Source: Hyphomonadaceae bacterium (lineage in GTDB: Bacteria; Pseudomonadota; Alphaproteobacteria; Caulobacterales; Hyphomonadaceae). From it: DNA of 44,185 bases. Positions 1 through 7,839 of the stretch are shown here, piece by piece; the stretch's first letter is position 1, and the number at the start of each line of letters is the position of its first letter. Location of the stretch: assembly GCA_030158285.1 (NCBI GenBank), contig JAOATF010000148.1, forward strand, positions 1 through 44,185, in the 5' to 3' direction. A program made the translations under genes and the position numbers. The notes beneath the pieces are model-generated. The model saw only the letters and a program-made list of their open reading frames with translations. It was not told where the DNA came from and made no database searches.

Positions 1-93
1 CAGTTCCGGCTCGATCCGGACAAATACATCCAGCGCCACATCCGCCGTATCGCGCAGCGTGAAGGCATTAAGCTCGACCACGACATGCAGCGA
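1..93. other. Edge fragment, probably coding, strand undecided
   Basis: The first 90 bases look coding but the strand is unclear. On the plus strand frame 1 is open with GC-rich third positions (reading QFRLDPDKYIQRHIRR onward), but it has no stop before the repeat that follows and would run through it. On the minus strand a frame could start at a GTG at 79-81 and read VVELNAFTLRDTADVALDVF, leaving the window at base 1. That reading keeps the repeat outside genes. I do not recognise either protein. Confidence 0.3.
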
Positions 94-251
94 GACCCCC
101 TCCGTCACGCGACGAAGACGTCGCGCGCCACCTCCCCCGGCTACGCCGAGGGAGGCAAGACACCGTGCGCGCCGCTTCTTGCCTCCCTCACTTGCAACGC
201 AAGTGGGGGAGGTGGCATGCGCGTACTTCACGCGCATGACGGAGGGGGCCT
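94..251. repeat. REP/MITE-like imperfect palindrome of about 158 bp
   Basis: The left arm (94-159) and right arm (about 177-250) are imperfect inverted copies. Both carry the blocks CCCCCTCCGTC, GCCACCTCCCCC and GAGGGAGGC in matching order on opposite strands. A smaller hairpin (CTTGC..GCAAG) lies near 190-203 in the right arm. Extragenic palindromes with these CCTCC/GGAGG blocks are common in alphaproteobacteria. No transposase is nearby. As RNA it would fold into a long stem and could act as a 3' end for a neighbouring transcript. Confidence 0.75.
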
Positions 252-274
252 CACGTTCGCCCGCGGACCGCCAC

Positions 275-302
275 CCTATTCCCTATTGCCCATTCCCCAT
301 TG
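275..302. repeat. Four tandem heptamers, CCYATTS
   Basis: Four 7-bp units follow without gaps: CCTATTC, CCTATTG, CCCATTC, CCCATTG. They sit between the large palindrome and the 3' end of the minus-strand secreted-protein gene. The pattern resembles the short tandem heptanucleotide repeats known from other bacteria. Its function is unknown. Confidence 0.6.
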
Positions 303-343
303 CCTCGCGCGCCAGCGCAGCGAGACCGCAGACTCACGTCCGC

Positions 344-1273
344 CTAGTAGCCCTGTCCCACGCCGCCATCGAGAACGAGCGAACCCGCCGCCACAGGGCG
401 CGGCACTTTCACTTCCTTCACGACCTTGGTCATGGTCTGGCGCGTGGCCGGCTCGCAGATGGTCTTCTTCGCGGCCACCGTCACCAGCTTCACGCCGGGT
501 CCGAATTTCCGCAGCAGCGAGCGTTCGTTGCAATCCCGTTCTGGAATCTGCGTCCGGCACTGCAACGCGCCGCCCTTGCCGTGCCAGAGGGACTCGCCCT
601 TCTTGCACGCGAACGTCTCACCGGTGTCGAAGCTCGCCTTGCCCTCGACCATCTCGCCCAGCGTCACCTGCATGCGGGTGCCCGCGACACAGCGATAGAC
701 TTCGCCGGAATAGCGTTCGTTCACCGCCACTTCGCCATCGACGCGCGAGGCCGGATGCGGCGTGTTCTTGTCATCGATGCAGACTGCCTGAACCGGGCGG
801 ATGCGCAGCTCTTCGATCAGCTTGTCGATGCAGTAGGTCTCGTTGCCGATCACCTGCTCTTCAACGAACTTGCTCTCGTAGCCGCCATCGACGCTGAAAT
901 TGCTGATCGTGCTGCCCGGCACGCCCGGATTGTAATATCCGCGACCGCCACCGCCGAAGAAATAGGATCCCGCGCTGCCCGACGCACCCGCCGACGAATA
1001 GACGCCCGCCGCCGCCCTGCTCGACGCAGTGGCCGAAGACACAGCCGTCGACGTTGCGCCCACGCTTACATTCGCCGTCGCGACGTTCACGCCCGGCACA
1101 TTGACCACCAGGTTCTTCGGCGTCTGGCAGCAGCCCGTGCTCGGCGGCGGAGGCGGCGGCGAAGGCACGGGCGCGCAGGTGTTGCACGACTGTCCAAGGG
1201 CGGAGAGCCCCGCCATTGCAACAACGCCGGCAACGCCGGCGCCTGCCAGCATGTGTCGCCATGAAACGGTCAT
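344..1273 (-). CDS. Secreted Cys-rich protein of unknown function
   Basis: 309 aa. Residues 1-28 form a signal peptide (hydrophobic run ending near LSALGQ). A short Cys/Pro-rich segment follows (Cys30, 33, 48 and 49 around a run of seven prolines). Next comes a Ser/Ala/Gly-rich low-complexity stretch with a Gly-rich Tyr-containing motif (GGGGRGYYNPG). The C-terminal half is globular and has about seven spaced cysteines (YCID, VCID, RCVA, ACKK, QCRT, DCNE, ICEP), which suggests disulfides in the periplasm or outside the cell. I recognise no family. It is the only gene reading left in this part and is divergent from the PAS gene across 226 bp. The start is the ATG that gives a full signal peptide. 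Confidence 0.8.
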   Translation of the reverse strand: MTVSWRHMLAGAGVAGVVAMAGLSALGQSCNTCAPVPSPPPPPPSTGCCQTPKNLVVNVPGVNVATANVSVGATSTAVSSATASSRAAAGVYSSAGASGSAGSYFFGGGGRGYYNPGVPGSTISNFSVDGGYESKFVEEQVIGNETYCIDKLIEELRIRPVQAVCIDDKNTPHPASRVDGEVAVNERYSGEVYRCVAGTRMQVTLGEMVEGKASFDTGETFACKKGESLWHGKGGALQCRTQIPERDCNERSLLRKFGPGVKLVTVAAKKTICEPATRQTMTKVVKEVKVPRPVAAGSLVLDGGVGQGY

Positions 1274-1461
1274 CTGAGGTCTCCGTCAGGTCTCGCCCCG
1301 TGAGGTGCAAGGTCCGGGCCTTTTCCCGCGCCGGGGTATGTGGACCGCCCGCCGCGGATCGCCGTCGACGGGAAAATGACCTGTAACGGGCCGCGATTCC
1401 CCCATCGGGCGCCGTGGCCCGGAGGCTGCAGAAATACCGTCGGCTTGGGGGGAATCCAGTC

Positions 1462-1493
1462 AACGCCGCAAGGCAGAGAGAACGCCGCAAGGC
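1462..1493 (+). promoter_or_regulatory. Two 13-bp direct repeats just upstream of the PAS gene
   Basis: AACGCCGCAAGGC occurs at 1462-1474 and again at 1481-1493, 19 bp apart, ending 6 bp before the start codon. Each copy contains GCC-GCAA-GGC, so in RNA each could form a tiny hairpin with a GNRA-type loop, and the AAGG that would serve as ribosome-binding site lies in the second copy. This is either a protein-binding direct repeat or a translational control element. The rest of 1274-1461 shows nothing I can name. Confidence 0.5.
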
Positions 1494-1499
1494 TTAACG

Positions 1500-2033
1500 A
1501 TGGCAGCGATGCAGCTTCACCCGAACACCCAGGTCGTCCTCGACGCCTGGAAACGGCTCTCCGATGGCCAGATGGCGTCGGAAGGTCCGGCCACGGAAGA
1601 TGATCCGGGGCTGGTGTCGAACCTGTTCGTCCTTAACCATGTTGGCGAGCGCGATTTCGCTTTCCGTCGTGCGGGCAATGCGCTGGAGCGTCTCTTCGGC
1701 CGCCAGCTGGTCGATTACAACTTCCTGTCGATCTGGAACGAAGGCGACCGCCGCCTCATCGCCGCCGGCCTCGCCGTCGCCCTGCGCGATCGCGGCCCGC
1801 TGCTGATCCGCGCCCGTGGCGAGACGCTGGCCGGCAAGCGTATCGATATCGAATTCGCCCTAGCCCCCATCCTGCGCGACGCCAATGCCGCCAACCGCCT
1901 GCTCGGCCTCTGCCAGGCAACCACGCCCGAGGAATGCCTCCACGGCCGCCCCTTGCGCCGCCTGCAGGCGCTCGCCATCTATCCCCCTGCACCGGCCGCC
2001 GAGCCGGTCATCCGGGTCGTCAGTTCGAATTAG
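1500..2033 (+). CDS. Single-domain PAS_5 protein (MopJ-like)
   Basis: 177 aa, almost all one PAS_5-type domain: an N-terminal helix (PNTQVVLDAWKRL), a core that includes FAFRRAGNALERLFGRQLV and the FLSIWNEGDRR segment, and a C-terminal block with CQATTPEECLHGRPLRRLQAL. No kinase, cyclase or receiver domain is attached, so it is probably a soluble adaptor or sensor. Family members include the Caulobacter motility/cell-cycle protein MopJ; I infer the resemblance and have not confirmed orthology. ATG at 1500 has the weak site AAGGC; a second ATG lies at 1509. The PilZ gene follows after 99 bp on the same strand, which fits a cyclic-di-GMP or cell-cycle context. Confidence 0.8.
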   Translation: MAAMQLHPNTQVVLDAWKRLSDGQMASEGPATEDDPGLVSNLFVLNHVGERDFAFRRAGNALERLFGRQLVDYNFLSIWNEGDRRLIAAGLAVALRDRGPLLIRARGETLAGKRIDIEFALAPILRDANAANRLLGLCQATTPEECLHGRPLRRLQALAIYPPAPAAEPVIRVVSSN

Positions 2034-2132
2034 CGCGATCGCGGAAACCTTTCCGCAACCGTTTGTGAACCATTCGCGTGTTAACTTCTTGGAAGATCGA
2101 GGGTCCAACTCTCACACGTCCCAGGGGGGCTC

Positions 2133-2732
2133 ATGCAGCTGGCTCATTCCGACAAGCCGTCCCTGCGCCGTCAGGAAGCGATCGACCGCCGCCGCCATCG
2201 CCGCGTGCCGTGGGTCGTCCGCGTGCGTGGCCTCAATGGCGAAGGCGAAGAGTTCGAGTGCACCACGGTTGATGTCGCCGCCGGCGGCCTCCGCATCAAT
2301 CTCGCCCGTCCCATGGAAAAGGGCGAAAACGTCATCCTTTACATCGACGACATCGGCCGCGTCGAAGGCGTCGTCGCCCGCGTGCTCAACGAGATCGGCT
2401 ACGCCATCGAATTCCGCGTGCCCCAGCGCAAGCGCGAGAAGATCGCCGACCAGCTGACCTGGCTGCTCAACAAGGATCGCCTCGGCCTCGAGGAAGAGCG
2501 CATCGCCGAGCGCCGCCCGAGCACGGGTCAGGTGATCGCGATCTACAACGGCGTCTCCATCGCCTGCGCCGTCTGCGACGTGTCGCTGTTCGGCGTCGCG
2601 CTGAAGACCGCCGGCCCTCGCCCCATGATCGGCGACCGCGTCAGGATCGGCGAACGCGCCGGCACCTGCATCCGCTATATCGAAGGCGGCTTCGCGGTGG
2701 ACTTCCGCACGATGGACGGCACGGATATCTAG
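2133..2732 (+). CDS. Two-domain PilZ (cyclic-di-GMP binding) protein
   Basis: 199 aa, cytoplasmic. The N-terminal PilZ domain has the Arg motif (Arg19-Arg24, RRRHRR) and the second motif at Asp47-x-Ala49-x-x-Gly52 with Ala replacing the usual Ser. A second PilZ-like half (about 115-195) has a textbook Asp149-x-Ser151-x-x-Gly154 but no clear RxxxR before it. I infer that only the first domain, or a composite site, binds the nucleotide. ATG 2133 follows the G-rich site CAGGGGGGCTC. The 99-bp leader contains GTGAACCATTCGCG and TTAAC. The stop touches the stop of the convergent kinase gene, with no gap. Confidence 0.9.
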   Translation: MQLAHSDKPSLRRQEAIDRRRHRRVPWVVRVRGLNGEGEEFECTTVDVAAGGLRINLARPMEKGENVILYIDDIGRVEGVVARVLNEIGYAIEFRVPQRKREKIADQLTWLLNKDRLGLEEERIAERRPSTGQVIAIYNGVSIACAVCDVSLFGVALKTAGPRPMIGDRVRIGERAGTCIRYIEGGFAVDFRTMDGTDI

Positions 2733-3668
2733 CTAGTCCTCATAGCCGCTATCTTCGAGCATGCTCGCATAGCGGTGCACCATGTTCTTGACGTTCATCA
2801 GGTGCGAGAGATCGCCCGTGCGCATGGCGTAGGCGGCGAAGCGGACGGGGCTGGCCCAGTAGTACATCTCGGCCTGGTCGGCCATGCGCGGCCAGGTCGT
2901 GCCGCCGGCAAACTGGTAGCGGCGGATCAGGTCTTCCAGCGCGTCGCGCCCCGCCGCCGCGAAGTACAGCGTGAAGTCGAGCGCGGTGTCCGTTACCTCA
3001 GCGTCCGACCAGTCCTCGATCGCGACCACGTTGTAGTCTGCGTTGACGAACAGGTGCGGGTGATAGATGTCGCCGTGGATCAGGCCGACATGGTCCGGCC
3101 AGAAGCTGTCGCCATCGATCCACTTCTGCCACAGGCCCCACAGCTTCTCGGGCACAGGCGCCAGCGTGTTGCAATCGTCCATCCGCACCTTCATCCGGCG
3201 GCGCGCCTCTTCCGCCGTGACGATGGGAATGCCGGACGCCGCCGCTGCGCTGATGTCGAGGTCGTGCAGCTTGACCAGTATGTGCGCGAGGCTCTCGGCA
3301 AACGTCGCCGGCACGTTTGCCTGAGGCAAACGCCAGATCAGCTCGCCCATCAGCGGATCGATCTCCGCCGCCGGAATGCCCGGCAGCACCCGATACGCCA
3401 CCAGCTTGTCGGTATAGACCTGCCAGTCGGGAATAACCGCAGGCACCTTGCCGCGCACGAAGTCCAGCACCAGCTTCTCGGTGCGCGCCTGCGCCTGCAC
3501 ATCGCCGCGCCGCGGCGCGCGCAACACCCAGTAGGCGCCAGAGACCTCGCGCGCCGTCGCGCTGAAATACTCCGCATCCCCGCCATTGAGGCGGAGCATG
3601 GACGCATCCTTGTCCAGCTCGATGCCATGAGCTGCGGCGAGCTGCCGGAAATCAGGCGCAGAAGTCAT
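2733..3668 (-). CDS. Macrolide 2'-phosphotransferase-like kinase (APH fold)
   Basis: 311 aa, cytoplasmic. The C-terminal lobe has the Brenner motif HGDIYHPH with putative catalytic base Asp200. The metal-binding segment is EDWSDAEVTDTALDF (Asp219), very like the DW-EA-VTDPA-DF block of the Mph macrolide kinases. The N-terminal lobe contains YWVLRAPR, a plausible ATP-lysine/arginine strand. Mph proteins use GTP to phosphorylate the 2'-OH of macrolide desosamine. Here it is a lone chromosomal gene with no resistance neighbours or mobile element, so the natural substrate may be different. ATG 3668 has GGAG nine bases upstream. The 106 bp up to the next gene hold nothing recognised. Confidence 0.85.
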   Translation of the reverse strand: MTSAPDFRQLAAAHGIELDKDASMLRLNGGDAEYFSATAREVSGAYWVLRAPRRGDVQAQARTEKLVLDFVRGKVPAVIPDWQVYTDKLVAYRVLPGIPAAEIDPLMGELIWRLPQANVPATFAESLAHILVKLHDLDISAAAASGIPIVTAEEARRRMKVRMDDCNTLAPVPEKLWGLWQKWIDGDSFWPDHVGLIHGDIYHPHLFVNADYNVVAIEDWSDAEVTDTALDFTLYFAAAGRDALEDLIRRYQFAGGTTWPRMADQAEMYYWASPVRFAAYAMRTGDLSHLMNVKNMVHRYASMLEDSGYED

Positions 3669-3774
3669 GGAGACGCTCCACTCAAGTTCCGCCGCCCCTC
3701 ACCCGGCAACCGGACACGCGGAGACGCCGCTCGGCGCTCCGCAGTCCGGCCCCGGATCCCCATCCGTCTCAGTC

Positions 3775-4563
3775 CTACGGTTCATTCTTCCAGGTCGGCT
3801 TGCGTTTCTCCGCGAACGCCTTCGGGCCTTCCTTGTGGTCGGCCGACGCCATCAGGCGCGCGATGCCCGGCGCCTTGTAGTCGAACGCGGTCTTGAGGTC
3901 GGCCGTGTTGAGGCCGGTGACCGCGACTTCCTTCGTGGCCTTCACCGCCATCGGCGAGCATTCGAGGATCAGTCCGGCCCAGCGCTTGGCTTCCTCCAAC
4001 GCCTTGCCGGCCGGCACGACGTCGGTGACGAAACCGATCTCCTTGCCTTCAGCGGCGCTGACCGTGCGGCCCGTCAGCAGCATGCCCATGGCCTTCTTCA
4101 GCGGCACCTGGCGCGGCAGGCGGTGCATGCCGGCGGCAAGGGCGGCGAATCCGACGCGCGGCTCCGGCAGGGCGAACTTGGCGGTCTCGGCGGCGATGAT
4201 GATGTCGGCGGCCAGGGCGATTTCGAATCCGCCGCCCATGGCAAAGCCGTTCACGGCGGCGATCACCGGCTTGAACAGGTCATAACGCGACGACAACCCG
4301 CCAAAGCCCGCGGACGGCATCGGCACCGGCGACTTCTGGCCGGAGGCTGCGAATTTGAGGTCGTTCCCCGCCGAAAACGCCTTTTCCCCTGCGCCCGTGA
4401 CGATGGCGACCCAGAGCTCGCTGTCGGCGGCGAACTTGTCGAAGGCATCGGCCATTTCCGCGTTTGCCATGGGGTGAAGGCAATTCAGCTGGTCCGGCCG
4501 GTTGATCGTGACAATGAACAGACGGCCGTCCGTTTCGGTCTTGATGAACTCGTAGGCGCTCAT
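3775..4563 (-). CDS. Enoyl-CoA hydratase/isomerase (crotonase) family protein
   Basis: 262 aa. It has both oxyanion-hole segments, AFSAGNDLK and NGFAMGGGFEIALAAD. Both acid residues of true hydratases are present: Glu114 in GGGFE and Glu134 in LPEPRVG. It therefore probably hydrates a trans-2-enoyl-CoA in fatty-acid or related acyl-CoA degradation; substrate chain length cannot be read. The start at 4563 is set by AGGAGA five bases upstream. A longer frame to 4617 lacks a ribosome-binding site. It stands alone, divergent from the GYF_2 gene across 92 bp. Confidence 0.9.
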   Translation of the reverse strand: MSAYEFIKTETDGRLFIVTINRPDQLNCLHPMANAEMADAFDKFAADSELWVAIVTGAGEKAFSAGNDLKFAASGQKSPVPMPSAGFGGLSSRYDLFKPVIAAVNGFAMGGGFEIALAADIIIAAETAKFALPEPRVGFAALAAGMHRLPRQVPLKKAMGMLLTGRTVSAAEGKEIGFVTDVVPAGKALEEAKRWAGLILECSPMAVKATKEVAVTGLNTADLKTAFDYKAPGIARLMASADHKEGPKAFAEKRKPTWKNEP

Positions 4564-4655
4564 GGGGGTCTCCTGCAGGCTTTTGTTTACCTTTGGACAA
4601 GGTGCCATCCCGTACAAGTGGCTGCAGTGGGAATTCTTGCGGACACGCGGTCTGG

Positions 4656-5252
4656 ATGGCTGACACGCTTGAACTGAGGCAGCCCGTAGAGGGGGGTGCG
4701 GACGATGGGACGGAGCTCGCTCCGCCTCCCTTCGAAGGTATCAAGTGGCGAATCAAGATCGGTGACAAGGAATACGGCCCTTACCCCCGCACCCGCCTGA
4801 TCGACTTTTTGAAAGAGGGCCGTGTCCAGGCCGGTTCGTTCGTCGCCTGCGGAAATGACTCGGACTATCACCGCGCCGACTGTCACCCGCAGCTGCGCTG
4901 GGATTTCAAGGGACCGAAGAAACGCAAGTTCGGCGACCCGCGTCTCGACGCCGGCGAAACCGAAGTTCCGGTCTGCAATTATTTCATCGCCGCGCGCCTG
5001 CTTGCTGGCAACGAACGTTTCGAGCGCGTGCTACGCGAAGCCGGCAAGATGACCCGCGCCGCCGGCGACATGTGGGTCGTCCGCTCGCGCCAGACCATCC
5101 AGCAGCTGCGCAGCCAGCTGACGCTCGCGGTGAAGCCGCACGAGCACTTCATCATCGTCAACGCGTCGAAGGACCGGCTCGCCTGGTACAATATCGGCGT
5201 CGAGAACGATATCGCCGTGCGCGGCGTCTGGGACACGGACGAAGTCCAGTAG
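4656..5252 (+). CDS. GYF_2-domain protein of unknown function
   Basis: 198 aa, with no signal peptide or membrane segment. Residues about 28-75 look like a GYF_2 domain (WRIKIGDKEYGPYPRTRLIDF with a conserved G-x-V), a fold that usually binds proline-rich partners. A basic linker (KGPKKRKFGDPR) leads to a globular C-terminal domain (about 100-195) that I do not recognise. It contains MWVVRSRQTI and HFIIVNASKDRLAWYNIG. I start at ATG 4656 (MADTLEL); the extension to 4593 is compositionally unlike protein and overlaps the divergent gene's leader. The stop lies 3 bp from the stop of the convergent sulfatase. Confidence 0.75.
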   Translation: MADTLELRQPVEGGADDGTELAPPPFEGIKWRIKIGDKEYGPYPRTRLIDFLKEGRVQAGSFVACGNDSDYHRADCHPQLRWDFKGPKKRKFGDPRLDAGETEVPVCNYFIAARLLAGNERFERVLREAGKMTRAAGDMWVVRSRQTIQQLRSQLTLAVKPHEHFIIVNASKDRLAWYNIGVENDIAVRGVWDTDEVQ

Positions 5253-5255
5253 GCG

Positions 5256-6953
5256 TTAGTCGCCAATTCGTCCCGCCAGCACATCACTCTCTGCAAAACC
5301 GTAGCGGACAGCTTTCGCCTCAATGCGCTTGCCCGGCAGCGCGTAGAATGGGCCCGTGTAGAGCGTCCATCGAACATCATCACCGAACCGGTAGCCGATG
5401 GACGCGCCTTCGGTCGCGCTCACAAGCCTGATCGCGCCCACGCCAAGCGGCCCCGGCGAGACACGCATGGAAGGCTTGGCCGTTTGCGGCTGCGTTTCAC
5501 CGCCCCACGCCGCCTTGACCATCTGGTCTTCCGGCATCTTACCCGGATCGCGAATGCGCGACCGCCATGCGGACAGCGCTTCCGACAAGTCTGCCCGCAC
5601 CGACGCGAACGCCGGATCGCTGGCGAGGTTGTGCACCTCATCGGGATCAGTCCGCAGATCGTAGAGCTCTTCCACCGGGCGTGGCGTCTGGAAATAGCTT
5701 GCCTGCAGCAGCGAGAGTTTCCCTGCCTCTAACAGGCGGCGCAGCTCTGCCATCATTGGTACGTTCTCGCGATAGGCAAGCTTCAGGTAGAGCGGCGCAT
5801 CGGGATATTCATTGCGGATGTACTTGAAATCGCGCGTGCGGACAGCGCGGGAGAGGTCCTGCCATTCGTCCAGCCGGTCGCGCGCAGCAAACACGCGATC
5901 CTGCTTGTCGCCATCAGCGCCAAACGCATTGACGCCCTGCATGTGTGAGGGCGCCGTAACGCCCGCCATGGCGAGGATGGTCGGCGCAAGATCGACAAAC
6001 GAGATCATGCGCTCATCCACCTGCCCCGCTCTGCGGCCATCGGGAAAACGTACGATCATCGGCGCCTGCATGCCGCTGTCGTAGAGCGAGCGCTTGGCGC
6101 GCGGGAAACCATCGCCATGGTCGCTGGCCCAGATGACGATGGTGTTGTCGAGTACACCTTCGCGCTTCAGCTCGTCCAGCCGCTCGCCGACCCAGGCATC
6201 CATCAGCTGCACATTGTCGTACTGCCGCGCGATGTCGGCGCGCACCGTCGGCGTATCCGGATAGTAGGACGGCACAACCACCTCTTCCGGCCGCGTGCGA
6301 TGCGGCAGCGCCGCGCGGCGTTTCTCCAGTGCTTCGGCTGCAGGGATGGCGGACGGCATGCCGGCGGCGAGGCTTTCCGGCGTGAACAGTCCGCTCTCAT
6401 GTGTCGGCATCTGGCTGTACATCGCGAAGAACGGCGTGTCCTTCGGCCGGTTGGTCCAGCTGGCCTCCACGCCGTTCTCGTCCCACACCGTGAACGGATT
6501 GCCGAACTGGTAGTCGGTCTTGGAATTGTTGATCGTGTAGTATCCCGCCGCCCGTAGCAGCTCCGGGAACGCCTTTACGAAAGACGGCGGCACCGCCTCA
6601 TACCCGACACGGCCAGACCCATCCGCCCACTTGTACGCCGAAGTCCGCATGTGCTGCGCGCCGATTGACGCCTGATGCATGCCAGTGATCAGCGCCGCCC
6701 GGCTAGGCGCGCAAACACCGGCAGACGCAAACACATGCGTATACCGCACGCCCTCCCGCGCCATCTGGTCCAGCACCGGCGTACGCGCCACCGGATCGCC
6801 GAATGCGCCAATGCGCGGGCTCAGGTCCTCCACCAGCAACAGCACGATGTTCGGCCGCGCCTGCGAGGCAACCGCATCCTGGGCCGCCGTTCCGCAAGAC
6901 CCGGCGAGCACCATCGCCATTAAGGCGAGCATGCCAGACAGGATCGCCCTCAT
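5256..6953 (-). CDS. Exported sulfatase, N-sulfoglucosamine sulfohydrolase-like
   Basis: 565 aa. The signal segment (1-25) ends in VLAGSCG, a weak lipobox or an ordinary cleavage site. RPNIVLLLVEDLSP starts the alkaline-phosphatase-like fold with metal ligands. Cys81-Ala-Pro83-Ser-Arg85 is the CxPSR motif whose Cys becomes formylglycine. VIWASDHGDG supplies the later metal-binding Asp-His. The pattern is nearest to heparan N-sulfatase-like and related S1 sulfatases; the natural sulfated sugar or ester is unknown. A formylglycine-generating enzyme must be encoded elsewhere. ATG 6953 has GGAG seven bases upstream. No SusCD/TonB partner or other sulfatase is adjacent. Confidence 0.9.
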   Translation of the reverse strand: MRAILSGMLALMAMVLAGSCGTAAQDAVASQARPNIVLLLVEDLSPRIGAFGDPVARTPVLDQMAREGVRYTHVFASAGVCAPSRAALITGMHQASIGAQHMRTSAYKWADGSGRVGYEAVPPSFVKAFPELLRAAGYYTINNSKTDYQFGNPFTVWDENGVEASWTNRPKDTPFFAMYSQMPTHESGLFTPESLAAGMPSAIPAAEALEKRRAALPHRTRPEEVVVPSYYPDTPTVRADIARQYDNVQLMDAWVGERLDELKREGVLDNTIVIWASDHGDGFPRAKRSLYDSGMQAPMIVRFPDGRRAGQVDERMISFVDLAPTILAMAGVTAPSHMQGVNAFGADGDKQDRVFAARDRLDEWQDLSRAVRTRDFKYIRNEYPDAPLYLKLAYRENVPMMAELRRLLEAGKLSLLQASYFQTPRPVEELYDLRTDPDEVHNLASDPAFASVRADLSEALSAWRSRIRDPGKMPEDQMVKAAWGGETQPQTAKPSMRVSPGPLGVGAIRLVSATEGASIGYRFGDDVRWTLYTGPFYALPGKRIEAKAVRYGFAESDVLAGRIGD

Positions 6954-7023
6954 GGTCGGCTCCGCTGTTGTCTTTACCGGGCAGGCTGCCGTAGATGAGA
7001 TGCAGGTGGCAAGGGACGCATCC

Positions 7024-7728
7024 ATGGCCCGGGGCGGCAAGCAGCACACGGAACGTCACGCCGTCGAGCGGATCGGCTGGCTGCGCGCGGCCGTGCTGGG
7101 CGCGAATGACGGCATCATCTCCACCGCCAGCCTGATCATCGGCGTCGCCGCCGCCAGCGCAACCCGCGATCCGGTTCTGATCTCCGGCGTCGCCGCCCTG
7201 ATCGCTGGGGCGCTCTCCATGGCGGCCGGCGAATACGTCTCCGTCAGCTCGCAGGCCGACGCCGAGAAGGCCGACCTCGCCCGCGAAACGAAAGAACTGG
7301 CCGAAACGCCGGACTTCGAGCGCGAGGAGTTGACCAGTATCTATATCAGCCGCGGCCTCGCGCCCGAGCTGGCCGCCCAGGTCGCCGACCAGCTGACAGC
7401 CCTGGATGCGCTGGGCGCGCACGCCCGCGATGAACTGAGCATTTCGGAGCTGACCGAAGCCCGGCCGGTGCAGGCCGCCATCACCTCAGCGCTGACATTT
7501 TCCGTCGGCGCAGCCCTGCCGCTGGCGACAGCATGGTTAGCGCCGCTGGACCAGCTCGCCTGGTTCGTGGCCGGAGCGTCGCTGCTTTTCCTTGCCCTGC
7601 TGGGCTATCTCGGGGCGTGGGCGGGCCGGGCAAAGCCGCTGAAGCCTGTAATCCGGGTGGTTTTCTGGGGTGTCGTCGCCATGGCGGTTACATCCGTGAT
7701 CGGCCGGCTCTTCGGCGCGGTGGTTTGA
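7024..7728 (+). CDS. VIT1/CCC1-family Fe/Mn transporter
   Basis: 234 aa inner-membrane protein. It has the family signature near residue 20-35 (WLRAAVLGANDGIISTASL) and a second helix with ISGVAALIAGALSMAAGEYVS. A charged cytoplasmic segment rich in Glu/Asp follows (about 75-145), the metal-binding domain position of this family. Three C-terminal membrane helices complete it. Members move ferrous iron or manganese out of the cytosol. It lacks the N-terminal ferritin-like domain of MbfA. ATG 7024 has AAGGGA seven bases upstream; longer frames overlap the divergent sulfatase. The 111 bp after it show no terminator I trust. Confidence 0.88.
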   Translation: MARGGKQHTERHAVERIGWLRAAVLGANDGIISTASLIIGVAAASATRDPVLISGVAALIAGALSMAAGEYVSVSSQADAEKADLARETKELAETPDFEREELTSIYISRGLAPELAAQVADQLTALDALGAHARDELSISELTEARPVQAAITSALTFSVGAALPLATAWLAPLDQLAWFVAGASLLFLALLGYLGAWAGRAKPLKPVIRVVFWGVVAMAVTSVIGRLFGAVV

Positions 7729-7839
7729 CGCTACTGGTCTTTTCCTGATTTTGCTGTATGGGACGCGGCATCAGGCCCGGGCGTTTCCGGAGACCTGCTC
7801 CCCGCCCATATGGCGGCCAGCTGACACGAAAACCCTCCC

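Noticed and set aside
59..1264. 401-residue plus-strand frame
   Set aside because: Antisense to the secreted Cys-rich gene, and very His/Arg/Ala-rich, as expected from GC-rich shadows. It also runs through the palindromic repeat.
2070..2090. Possible CtrA site (GAACCAT and TTAAC) before the PilZ gene
   Set aside because: The two half-sites are at the wrong spacing for TTAA-N7-TTAA, so I do not call it.
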